Shown here one piece after another: positions 23,201 through 36,417 of a DNA stretch of 64,000 nt. Both the position numbers and the translations under genes were made by a program. The notes beneath the pieces are model-generated. The model searched no databases and had not been told where the DNA came from. It saw only the letters and a list, made by a program, of their open reading frames with translations. The stretch is taken from the NCBI GenBank assembly GCA_008828725.1, contig MEHQ01002099.1, forward strand, positions 1-64,000, written 5' to 3'. This stretch comes from Saccharina japonica. Its lineage: Eukaryota > Sar > Phaeophyceae > Laminariales > Laminariaceae. Each line of letters begins with the position of its first letter. Within the stretch, counting starts at the first letter, position 1.

Positions 23201-26200
23201 CGATTTGGCAGTGTCCGCAGTGTCCCCGATGCCGAACTATGAAGTCATACAGCAAGTGTTTTTATTTCCCTTGCTTCCCAGGTGCCTCTTTTCAAGGTGC
23301 CACTCGACGCCCGTTCGATCGCGGGGAGGGCACTCACCCCACCACAGTAGCAGCAGCAACAGCAGTAAGCAGCACCAGCAGCCTCAAGCTTACTAGGTTT
23401 GAGGATGTTGTCATCGTCGTCTTTGTTTGCCTCGTCTGTTTTGCTCGTACTTGTGCTCATTTTTACGTACGAGTAGTCGTATGATACCTCGAGTACTTAC
23501 CACACACAGCTCACGGGGCCTTACTTTTCAACTCTGGTGGTGTACATGGCAAGCCCTGGTCATACTCGTCAGGGGCTGCCTCCATCTGGAGTAGCTGCGT
23601 GCACACTGCTGCGAGCTGCGGGGGCGGGGCTGGCCTCGTCCAAAAAACGACTCGTACCGACGAAACTCTCAAGATGCCCCTGTCCCCTTTTTGTTGGTGA
23701 TCCAGGCCTATGAAACCCTACTTGAATCAAGTCAAATCAATGCGACACGAAAACCTACGGCGGTTAAAAAGAGCGACACGTTTTCCGACGGCGTGCGTGA
23801 ACACTAAAAAAAGCGCCATTGTCCCAAAGTATGGCCCTCCGATCTTGCAAATACCCCGAATACGAATGCCATCCAAGTTAGACGAAAACGGACCAATTAC
23901 CTATGATATGAGGTAGTTACCAGCCTTCCAAGCCCATTCCATTACAGTATCCGATTTGACTTGGTTATTGTGTGCGGGTCGAACAATACTTCATTTTAGT
24001 GTAGGTGGTTGAAAATGACTTGGTTTTAGTGTGGGGGCATCGAAATTGTCTTGGTTTTAGAATAGAGATCGAAATTGACTTGGTTTTAGTGTTGGAGTTG
24101 AAATTGTAACTTGTTTTTTGTGTGAGGGATTGAAGAATATAGTTTTTATTTGGGATCGACATTGACTTGATTTTAGTGCCAGGACTAACTTGATTTTGTG
24201 TCATCGAAATTGACTTGGTTTTTGTTCGGGGGGTCTAACTTGACTTGGTTTTTAGTGTGCGGGCCAAAAATTAGATGTTTTCAGCGGGGAGATCGAAGTT
24301 CACTTGCTCTTTGTGTGCGGGCCGAAAATGATTTGGTTTTAGTGTGTGGTATGTGTATGTATATGCAGCGCCTTACCCTGTCGATCGTAGATCTACTGCG
24401 CTCTCGACTGCCCACGAAAATCGCACTGCAGCCGCAATCAGTGTTGTTGTACCTGTGGCAGAAATGTCGTATATATAATGACTTGTACCTGAAACTCACG
24501 TCACCCCGTAAATATGATGTGCTGTTGTGCTGTTGTTGTACCATACCACCTCGTGTTCTATTAGTACGCGAACAGTGGCTCGGAATCCGCGTACACATAA
24601 TGTACTGGACGCATACATACCGTTATGTTCAATGGTTTGGAGGCGTTTCATGTTGCCATCCGGTTTAAACCGGTTTTCGGTTAACCGGTTTAAACCGGAT
24701 GAAAAAAACCGGTTCAAACCAGTTTTTGGTTTTGAGAATAACGCCTCCTTGGCCGGTTTTCGGTTTTTTAATTTTCCCTCTAGGTGCCCACCTCTAGTCC
24801 CGACATTGTAGGGGTGCGAAGGAAGGTCCATGATCATACGACTACGATCATGCATGACATGTGTACCCACCCACCCCGCGCTCGAATCACACACGCACTT
24901 TCGAGGGTCTATGGTATGGTCATACGACTATGGCCATGCATGACATGAGTACACCCCCCCCTCACCCCCTCCCCGTTGTCCAGGTACGGTACAAGGGGTC
25001 ATCTCGCGTGCTGGTAAAGCGCGTGGTGCAAGGGGGTGCGGCTTCGACTCGTCCCCGGTGAGAGAGGAAAGGTGATACAAACCCCGTGCTACTACTGTAC
25101 GATGGTTAGAACGAAAATATAATAAAATACCTTCGAGGGGGCGGGGAGGTCTTCCCGCCCGTGCCGCTGTAGCTGTGGTGTAGCTGTGATATAACATTGG
25201 TATAACTGTTTGCGTAGCTCTAGCGTGCCTGTAGCGTATCTGTAGCGTGCATGAAGCGTACATGTAGCATAGCTGTAGCGTATTTTTTTGTAAGTGGAGC
25301 GTAGCTGTAGGTATGGGGCTGACGGAAAGAAAACGGTGGTCCGAGGAAGTTGGTATCGGTGTTGGCCGTCATACACACACACACATACATACTTCAGTAT
25401 ATATGTGTATACCTGGTATACCTGTACGTGTAGACATACTTAAAAACTTGTCCTTGCGTGTCATTATTAGCAGTATTAATACCACTTCAAGTGTCACACT
25501 TTTCTAGCCGTTAGCTCTTCACGGGAGACGACAATAATTCACAGGTCGCACAGATGATCTACAGATCATACAGATCATCTACAGAAATGTAATCTACAGT
25601 AGATCATGTAGATCCTAGCCTGCCTTTATGATATGTTGTGCAGGATCTGTATGCACCGAGGACCTTCTTTTTTTCCCATCCCATGTATTATTTTCGCCCT
25701 TCCTTGCCGTAACTCAGATCCGGGTTCACAAAGTAGGCTCTTCTCTTTCGTCCGCACTACTACGGTTCGTGCCTCGCATTTTTATTGCGAGAAGGCTTCG
25801 GCCCTTTCTTCCCTCGTCGGCTAGCATCGAACTGCGCCTACCCACGCTGCTATTAATAGGCGCTCTCAGCAGTTGATTCTGTTTTTGTTTTTGCAAATAA
25901 AGTCTAAAGTACGGATGACCCACGTGGGATTCGAACTCCAACACCAACTCTTAGTAGCATTCGAGGGTACCACCAGACCAGCTGCTGGGCGACCGGCTTA
26001 TACTATACCCTGGTAGATCCAACACAGGAAACATGTCCTACAGCAGTACTAGATAATGCAGATGATATATACGGCTCCACCCGGCAACATGAGCTAGATC
26101 ATACAGATCATACAGATCATACAGATCATACAGATCAGGAATATATACGTATGCCCTGAAATATCTAGATCATGAAGTGGGGATGACGCGTGCTACGCTA

Positions 26201-29200
26201 GGGGTGGCACTTTTTGGCCGATTTTTTTTTCTGAATGATCGAGGCTTCTTAACCCAAAATCGTCCGAATTCCATTTTTTTGTCTCCATATTTTTCGTTGA
26301 CTCATTAGGCCATGGTATATACGTATATTTAAATAGCGCTTTTTTTTCTCTCCAAAATCAGTTTTTAGACTACTGCAGGTATGGGGGACGTCGAGTGACC
26401 ACCCTTATGAGGCAAAAAACATGCTGTATCTCTACCCTAGCATGCGTCTGTCCAAGGTGTGTGATGATTTATCTGGTCTGTCCAAGGTGTGTGATTTTGT
26501 CACCTACTTCGAAGTATGTATATACTTGATCTTAGCCCTCTGCCAGTCCGATCGAAAATGTAGGGGACATTGGTCATTTTTTGCGGAAGATCCAATGTCC
26601 CTTGCATTCCCGATGAGACTGGTACATACTTTTTATTAGTACACATTGCGAAGAGACTGGTTGTACCACGGTATGCGTGAAGGGGCTGGTGCACTATGGT
26701 TGGTACTGGGTATGTGTGGAGTCTGCCTAAGATCCACAAATAAAGTGCTCGCGTCAAGCTCTCCATGTGCCTTGTGAAGGCCTTGTAAGCTTGTGAAGGC
26801 GTTGTAAGCTTGTGAAGGCGTTGTAAGGTTGTGAAGGCGCTGTAAGCTTGTGAAGGTGTTGTAAGCTTGTGAAGGCGTTGTAAGGGTGGGTGGGTGGGTG
26901 CCCGCGTCGTAACAGCTCATAGCGGGCGGCGTTTGCATTTGCGTTGGCTCAGACCGCACGAGGGTGCATGCATAGCTCGCCGTTTCTTCGAGAAAACGGT
27001 TAAGATAACACGGCGGTGTATGATTACGATTTGAATGCAGATGATGCGGTAGGTGTGTACCCTAGTTGTATAATTGTTATCATACTTATTTGAGGACCTC
27101 TACACCATCAGCAAGTTATTATATCATATTATATGTGTATGTATGTTTGTGTGAAATTTTCGTCTTTTTTCAAGCACATCTCTTTGTACAAGCACTTTCG
27201 ATCATATTATACTGGTATACCAGGTATAGTATAGATGATAGGAGTGCGACTTGCTGGCTTAACATTTTGTGATCGGTTGGGCTCCTCAAGTAACAAATAC
27301 TACTGCCTGATAGGACACTTTTTCTGCTTTTACGTGTAGAATAACAGTTGTTTTAGAACGATTAATTTAATACAGCTGTCGACGAATGCAGAAACGAAAT
27401 GGTAGATCGTGCGGCAAGGTATCGGCTCGACTAGCCCTTGAATTCTATTATTTGTTTCCTGTTGATTTGTTCACTGGGAGGGGCGCGGCAGAGGTAGTAC
27501 CGGCTTTTGACGCAGTTTTTTGTTTTTAGAGTGGGAATGAGATGGCAGAAGGTGTGACCTGGTCCCCGTATCGGTTTTTATAGCAGAGACGGGAACTTGT
27601 TATTACCATCGCCTTGAGCTTGCCTTGAGAACGATTTTTCTCTTTTCCTCTCTCGTGTCTTCTGTCTTGCTTTTGTGCCTTGTTTCTACCTTTGTTTCCA
27701 CGCTATGCCGGTGTCTTCCTCTTTTTCATGTTGCCTCGCCCGTGCAGCAGTTATCTGTTCCTCTTGGGCACGTGTGTTTTTCTTCTAGGGGCGCTTCTGT
27801 CTCCCTGCGTCATTTGTATTCTGTTTCATTTCAGAATTCGTTTTTTATGTGTCTTTTTGTTCTTATTTTTTGGTTCGGCTCGTGTCGTTGTGTTCTCGTA
27901 CCCAGTACGTCAAGCATCTCACTTGCTTTACCCATTAATTTGCGTTTTATTTTGTTTTGGTTTTTATCTGTTTCACAGTCTGTGACCACAGAATGTGTAT
28001 CTCTCTAGGATTGGGAATCAGGACAGGCACTGGGTGTACTGACGTGGTTGAGTAGAAAGAACGGGTTTAATGTGAAGACAACACACACACCGGTAGGGCA
28101 TATAAGTTTTTTTTTTGTTTTTTTTTGCTGTTGGTCGGTCGGGTTGCGCGAGGAAACTTCTTCGATTTCGTGTTTCGGGTGTATGCCTAAGTCCTAAGTG
28201 TATGACATAGTGAGCTCCTCACGCGAGGAGCCCAGAAAAATAAGGCGCCGCCCCTAAAAGGCATCGCTCAAAAGTGGTATATACGGCTCAATCCGGTGAA
28301 CAGACAAGGAAAAATACGGTTGTATTGTTGGATTTCCAACGGTAATAATGTGCGTTAATAGTTGGTCGCTTGAGGAGCCCTGATTTTTTTCTTGTTTTGG
28401 TCATAGTTTGAAGTCTAAAAAAATCGAAATTTTTTATACTGCCGCTATCGTAGACTAACTATACAACTATACTATTAATATCAATGCTTGGTGTTTAGTC
28501 CTCTTTGTCTCCTACACACTACACAGCAGTGTGCGTCAACCATAGCAGTGGCCGCCAACCATTTCTCGAATGCTGCAACCATTTTTTTGGGAACATTTTT
28601 TTTTCTGTTCTTCATGCCATTTGTTATCTTCGCCCTTCTTTCCTCTCTCCTTCCTATCCATAGTCGTAACTCAGATCCGGGGTCACAAAGTAGGCTCCTC
28701 TCCCTCCTCCCCCACAACAGTTCTTGCCTTGCCTTTTTATCGCGAGAAGACTCCAGCTCTTTCTTCTCTCGTCTACTTGCATCAAATCGCGCCCACCCAC
28801 CCTACTAGGCGCTGTCAGCAGTCGATTCCGTGTTTTATGTTATTTTTGCTAATATATTCAAAAGTCCTACTCGTACTTGGAAATAATGTAGGACTTGTTT
28901 TCCGTACGTACGTACACAGTAGTGTAAGGACTATTGGTGTCGTGAAAACAAAACCAAATGGTTCTTCTATTAACGTTCAGAACGGTACTCGATAAGAAAC
29001 ACCGGGGACGATATACTGCTGTAGTATTAATAGTAATTCAACGAATAAGTGGTAGGCTCTTCCTGCTGGATTGCATGCACAGCATTAGTTCTGCCGTTGG
29101 TGTATTTTCGCGGCATCCTTACTGCAGCAGTACCGCCACTGCATTGTCGCCTTATTGATTATCTTATTGGTGGTCTTATCAATTTTTTTGATGATCTTAT

Positions 29201-32200
29201 TGATGATCTTATTGGTAATCTTATTGATGATCTTATTGACGATCTTATTGATGATCTTATGGATGACCTTATTGATGATCTTATTGATGATCTTATTGAT
29301 GATCTAATAAAGTATCTTATTGTTTTTAATCTTATTGATGATCTTATTGATGGTCTTATTGATGATCTAATAAAGTATCTTATTGTTTTTAATATTATTG
29401 ATGATCTTATTGATGGTGTTATTGATGATCTAATAGATTATCTATTTCGCCTATTGGACAGATTAACGATCTAGATAATCTAAATCTTGTATTTGCCATT
29501 GTTGTGAAATGGTGCGCAACAGCCGCATCATCATACATATCCCAGGCGGAAAACATATGCGCAAGACCTGTGTCATACAGATCATACATGTCCCACCCGG
29601 TAGACCGTGCAGGTAGGGCACATATAAAATCAGAAAATGTATCTACCCCGAATGATCTAGATCATGATTTTCATCACCAGCCCCCCCGTACAAGACGAAA
29701 CGGGTGGGCAGAGCGGGCTGTTGGCGACGGTTTCGGCAGCTCAATCAAAGCCACTCATGCATGCACGCATGCCATTATGCCTTCGCACACCGCCATGGCA
29801 CATTGGAAACCCATGCATGTGCCGAGCGGGAACGAAACTTCCTTCTAACCCCACGAATGTAACTTATAATGCTCTGGTGTTTTGATTCATGCGCTGAGCG
29901 GAGACTAACCTCTTCCATCCCCACCAACATCCCTGCTGCTAATGCCCTCGATGTTCGGCTGCAGGATCAAGGCTGAAGTGGTATTGGTTTCGGCTAACGG
30001 GTCGGACCTCGAGCGTGTTACCGCTGCCGCCGCTAAGGGGATAATCAAGAACAGCCCCCGTCCGCTCACCCTCGTCTTCAGGGACACTAGCGTGGTAAGA
30101 CTCCGTACATATACGTACCCTACGTACACTATCTCTGCAGTATGCCGTCACCAAAAAAAAAAATCAATTGGTTAATCCACACTAGTCTAGTAAAATTACT
30201 CAGGTCATTCATTGATTATAAACGATACCGGTATCATACCCGCTCGTAAGAAAGTAACTCACAAGGAAGTCAGCCTGAAATAATTGAAAAAAAATAAGAA
30301 AGCTCTTAGCCTCTAGTTAGTGCCTAAGCCTTAAGAAAAATGACGCCTTCTGTGGCTGATCTGGGCCCAAGGCACCATTCATTTGTTATTGTGCACTACT
30401 ACAGTAGATAAACCGTTTTCTCGGGGACTAACATAAGAAAGAACGCGCAACATAAGAAAGTGTGCTTTCGCGCGCGGCCATAATAAGAAAGTTAGCCTGA
30501 GCCCTAGCATTAAAGGTTTCTTGTGAGAGGGCCGATACTGTAGGTCATCCCACGGTATGCCTTATTGGGATTGTATTCATATTATAGTTAGTATTTGCCT
30601 TTTGAGGCAATACTGATAGCATTAGTGACTATGACTGACTAGTAATATACTCCTCAAGTGAGCAACTAATGACTGTACCGGTTATATACAGTAGTATGAT
30701 ACGTTTCCTACCGTAGTATACTTGTTGTAGGATTATATATTGTAATAGCGCATACAACTCATACAACGCATACATTATATACAGCGCATACAACACATAC
30801 AGCGCATACAGCGCGTACAGCGCATACATCACATACAGCACATGCAACACATACAGCGCATACAGCGCATACAGCACATACAGCGCATACATACGTTCTT
30901 TGAAGTCATGCCTCGGGGTATATGATATGATATTGGGCTCCATGTTTGTATATGAGGACCAACATCATAAAATAATATGCCGCCACCCTACGGTGGAAGT
31001 GCTCCCATGCGTACCCTATACCAATATACTACGAGTATGTATTTTTCTTTTTTGGTGGAATCTATTTATTTCCGCTTTTTGGTGGATTGCAATAGGTAGT
31101 ATACGATTTAATATTTAATGTGTTAATGGATCGTAGGGTGTTCCCATACAACGGTCGCATTGGTCTTGGGGGACACTGCTGTCACGGGGGGACATATTGA
31201 ATATTAATACTATTAATAATCAATTACGATGATAGTGAGTAAAACGAGGGGGACATCGTCGGTTCTGATTAGTATGTATGGCTCCGCGTAATAGCATGAT
31301 GCGGCTCCTTCTGCCTTACGCATGATAACCATATACCAGTACGATTTAACGTGTCAGTACCTTCCCATATGGCGCTCCTCTTCAGTCTTCAGGGACGTTA
31401 TTAATGGGGGACATATATTTCACGGGGGACCATGGTAAATACCTGGTAGGACCTACGACATATACAAAAACCTTCATGTTTCCGTATTTTTACTAACACT
31501 ATTTGGTCCTATTTACTACTGTAGTATTTACTATGGTCCCCTGTAATAGTGTACTATTAATAATAGTAATAGTAATCAGATTCCACGATGGAACCAAGAA
31601 ACAGGTGCCAGTTGTAAACCCCACTCATGTATATATGATATCCAACGGGTACACACGAGGCAGTGTGTTAACGTTTGTACCTTCCCATATACCGGTACCG
31701 GTAACGGACAAAATGGAGTTACACGGTATACTGTACCGTGTAACATGTGTGATACTGTATTAAGATAACACATCGCCATACTATTATTAAAATAACACAT
31801 CCATCCGTATACTATTATTAAGATAACACATCCCAATACTACTATTAAGATAACACATCGCCAAACTATTATCAAGACAACACACCCCCATACTATTATT
31901 AGTATAACACACCCCCATGCTATTATTAACGTAACACCCCCCCATACTAATATTAACATAACGCACCCCCATACTATTATTCAGATAACGCACACACCCT
32001 CGGATGATTTTTGGAGACTATTTTCTCCAAAACTCGTACAAGTAGGGGTTGAGGGCTCGCACAACGAAAATGATACCAGGTATCATATATACAGTAGATA
32101 GGTTTGGAAATATCATGCTACAGCAGTCAAGATGTTTCCATAGACGCATACTAGAGTAGTGAAGATGGTTCCACCTTTCCCATTGTCGAGCAAATCAGCT

Positions 32201-35200
32201 AAAAAATAGCACATTCGTCCGAGGGCTACGGGTGTGTGTTATCAAATAACTTGATTACAGTATACAGTACCAGGTATTCGGTACGAGTATATGATGGTAC
32301 CTTTATTCGGTATATATATGATGGTACCTTAATTCGGTGCATCATGATATCTTTATTCGGTATATCGTGGTACCTTTTCTCGGCATATTATCGTGGTACC
32401 TCTATTTGTTGCGGGCGGGCGAGCGACTGAGAAACCCTCACAACGATTAGCTACGAATAAAAAGGCCGAACGCAACACCAACACCAACAGCAACATCAAC
32501 ATCAACAAGAATTCCAACGCCAACACCAATGATAGCATGAGCACCAATCAATACCATCCACATCCCCAACACCAACACCTGCTACATCAACACCATCACC
32601 GACAACAACATCAACGACAGTAGTCCCAGTAGTCCCAGTACCTGGTAGCAGTTTGCTTCACTCTCAAATGGCCAGCGCTACTTACCATCCCGCCCGGAAA
32701 TGCAAGCAGTATGGACATGGACCGTTTGGGTGCCGTTCCATTTATCCTTTATCCTTTAGGGCAGGCTCCAGAGCGGGGGAATTGCCTAAAAAAAACGACT
32801 TGGTTGAGAAATGCCTTTTAGGGATGGTGCCTTACTGCTGTCTGAGCCTATGGGTGATGGTTTTTATTTTTTATAGGGTCATCACCCATAGGTCTGAGCT
32901 CAAGACCCGAGGAGCCCAATAAATTATACTACGTATTACGAGTAAGTCGCCCAAAAATTGAAAATGAATTGCTTGGTTGAGCAATGCCTTTTAGGGGTGG
33001 TGTCCTTACTGCCCGAGCTCCTTACCCGTGGAGCTCAATACTATTAGTAAGAGTTTAAGTCACGCGAAACTTGAAAAACATGGCTTTTGGTTGAGAAATG
33101 CCTTTTAGGGGTGGTGTCTTATTGTCTGAGCTCCTTACCCGAGGAGCTCAATCCTATTATTAACAGTAAGTCGCTCGCAACTTAAAAACATATGACTTGG
33201 TTGAGCAATGCCTTTTAGGGGCGGTGCCTTACTACTGTCTGAGCTCCGTACCTAAGAGCTCATTACTGTTATCAAGAGTAAGTCGCCCGAAACTTGAAAA
33301 AAAACGGCTTGGTTGAGAAATGCCTTCTATTAATAGGGGTGGTGTCTTATTGTCTGAGCTCCTTGCCTGAGGAGCTCAATACTGCTGTAGTAAGTAGTAA
33401 GTCGCCCGAAACATGAAAACAAATGGGTTGGTTGATAAATGCCTTTTAGGGGTGGTGTCTTTACTGTCTGAGCTCCTTACCCGAGAAGCTCAATACTATT
33501 AGTAAGTCGCCCGAAAAATGACTTCTATGAACTATTAATAGCCCTGAAACAAACAAATACACTTCGTACTGCTGCAGTAAAAGCATCGTAATAACTATTT
33601 ATTGTATATACATATTAATACCTGGTACCTGGTATGTCTAATACTACGGGGACTATAGTAAATACTAGTAAATAGGACCAAATATTGTTATTAAAAATAG
33701 GTAAATAGAACTGTTTTTGTCTGTACCGTACTGTGGGTTCTATTTACTACCAGTATTTACTATGGTGTCCGGGAATAGGTGTCCTGTGCTGTACTTGGCC
33801 CGCCTTTTATATTTGCTCGGTTTATTAGCTGTTTATCATACAGTATACTATTCATATCTACTCGTGTAGTACCAGTATATTGTATATTATGGGCGTCCTA
33901 TGCTACTACTGTACTTGTGAGCTTCTGTGGGCTACGTACACCTGACGCGAGGCAATCAATCCTACTTTTACCGCTCTGCACTGCACAACCTTGCCTGTTG
34001 TTGTCTGCGGCGCTACATATATATATATATATGCACGAACATATTTTCAAACACCTTCGGCAGTTCAACCAGCTGCTAAGGGCGGAGAAGCCATCATCAC
34101 TCGAAGCGACAGGCGAGGCAGGCCGAGAAGCAGGAGGGTTCGAGCCCGTGACCACCAGGGTTGCCCCAGAGGGGAGAGGGGTGAGAACTAAAATTCGGTT
34201 TCGATTTCCGATTTTTTGTGCAGTCTGTCGACGTACCATACTGCTGTCTATCCCCCGTGCACCCTGGATGAGCAATCATCATGTGCAGAAATACAAAGAA
34301 ACAACGTTCACTGGTACACAATTCTGTCCATAAAGAGGCGTTTAAACTTGAGTATGGATACAAAACGGTCTTTGCATTTCCGTCGTAGACTCTGGACGGA
34401 AATATTAGGAGCGTTTAAGCAGAATTAAGAATACCTACCGGTCCTTACATTGCAGTCCAGAGTGGTATACTACTATTAATAATAGCAGTGTTACTATTAC
34501 GGGGTGGGCCAATGTAGTAAGTAGGACCTATGGTACACACAAAAACCTATGTATTTACCTATTTTTACTATTAATAGCAACATGTGCCCCTATTTACTAT
34601 GGCCCTCCGTGAAAGTATGGTTTCGAATACGTCAGCTGTAAGTTCGGCCGATTGAGTATCATATACCAGGTAGTTATATATGAATAGCCAATACTCAGCT
34701 ATTTGCAAGCCAAGCGATATTAGTATGATATTGTACGCCGGCCGCGCTTGTGCAATGCTCGTCGTTCGACCTCGTTTGGCGCTTGGATTGGGGTTGGGGT
34801 TGGTGTTGGTGTTGAACTTGGGATTGGGGGTAGAGTTAGGGATTGGGGTTGGGATTGGTGTTGGGATTGGTGTTGAGATTGGTATTGGGGTTGGCGTTGG
34901 GGTTGGTGTTGGGGTTGGGGTTGGTGTTGGGGTTGGAGTTGGTGTTGGGGTTGACGTTGGGGTTGGTGTTGATATTGGGATTAGGGTTGGGGTTGCGTTT
35001 GGGGTTGAAGTCGAAGTTTAACTTGAAGTTGAACTTGAAATTGAAATCGAAATCAAAGTTGACCCTTTTGGGACTCTGTATCTTGATTGTAGTGTAGCAC
35101 CCAAAATATATTGATTATAGTATATATAGCGCACAAAAAAACGGATCAAGTCGACTTCATCAAGTGTCTAACAGGAACAGCTTGCAGCAGTGTGCGTGTC

Positions 35201-36385
35201 GTTTCTATCCCTACGTTGACATGTCGGGCCACGTCCCCTATCCCCTACCCCAGCAGCAACCCGGGCTATGGATAGTATCATACTTTGTGTGGTCAATGCT
35301 GTGCTGTAATCAAGTCATGTAGGTTCGATTTTTTTCCCCTCTGAACTCTGAAGTCCGAAGGTTTACAGATCGTACAGATCATCTGCAGATAGATCATCTA
35401 GATCATAGATACCATCTAGATCATCTAGATCTTCTAGGTCATCTAGATCATCTGAATTGTGACCTGCCGTTGTGAGAAGTTGTCCAGAATCTGTATAGTA
35501 CAGATCCAACCCAGGAAATTTGTGCTACGTAGATCATACATATTATACGGCTCCCATTCGGAAACGTGATTTAGATCATACAGATCATACAGATCATACA
35601 GATCATACAGATCAGGAATATATCTGTCCTGAAGGATCTAGGCGATGGAGTGGAAATCGATGATCTACAGTAGATCATACAGATCGTACAGATCATACAG
35701 AGCATACAGATCATACAGATCATACAGATCATACAGATCAGGAATATATCTGTCCTGAAAGATCTAGGCGATGGGGTGGAAATCGATGATCTACAGTAGA
35801 TCATACAGATCATACAGATCATAAAGAGCATACAGGTCATCATCGGTACGACGTGTTAAAGTGTCGATTTGCAACCCAAATTGCGATGGCAGGTCCAACT
35901 GCAGCAACAACTGCAACGAAAAGACCTCCAACCGCACCTGCCTCCATCTATATATGTGTATACTTCATATATTTTAAACGTGTTCTACGTTTGGTGCCCC
36001 GACACGAAGCATTTATTTTTCCTTCTAACAACGCTCTTTTCTTGCTGGATGATGTACGAAGTACATCTTCATACCGCTAATAATAGTGCTTGTTTTTGTG
36101 TCTGTGTGTTGTCCTCGTTTGGCGCAGCGTGAGGAGCAGGTGCTGAAGGTTTTGAGCAGCGAGAAGAACGCAGGCTGCGAGTTCTGCAAAGGTGCACAGC
36201 GCGGTGATCTGTTGGAGATCGAGTACACGGGCAAGCTGGAGGACGGAAAGGTGTTCGATGGGTCCAGCATTAAGGTACACCATGCCACGCTTGACACTAC
36301 TACTACTACTACTACTATTACTACTACTACTACTACTACTACTACTATTTAGTACTACTACTACTGCTGGCATGCTCTACTACTA

Positions 36386-36417
<32 letters not shown>

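Larger units (their letters stand above)
22187..24862 (+). mobile_element. Repeat X copy split by a hAT-like insertion
   Basis: Left part 22187-22323 and right part 24797-24862 join to the uninterrupted X order (CTCCGTCCC..ATTGTAGGGATGCG), with GTCCCGAC present on both sides of the insert. Confidence 0.85.

Noticed and set aside
23281-23350. Exon-like segment [15 protein letters not shown] inside the hAT-like element
   Set aside because: It has a good acceptor, but a stop follows without a donor and it lies within a transposon.
29049-29474. ORF with Ile-Asp-Asp-Leu repeats
   Set aside because: Encoded by a 12-bp minisatellite in an intron; no start context or conserved domain.
30755-33525. 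CRISPR-like regular repeats
   Set aside because: Units are contiguous tandem repeats without unique spacers, in a eukaryotic intron.
34680-35097. Val-Gly and Leu-Gly repeat ORFs
   Set aside because: Two frames of the same G-rich minisatellite are open; this is a repeat property and not a gene.
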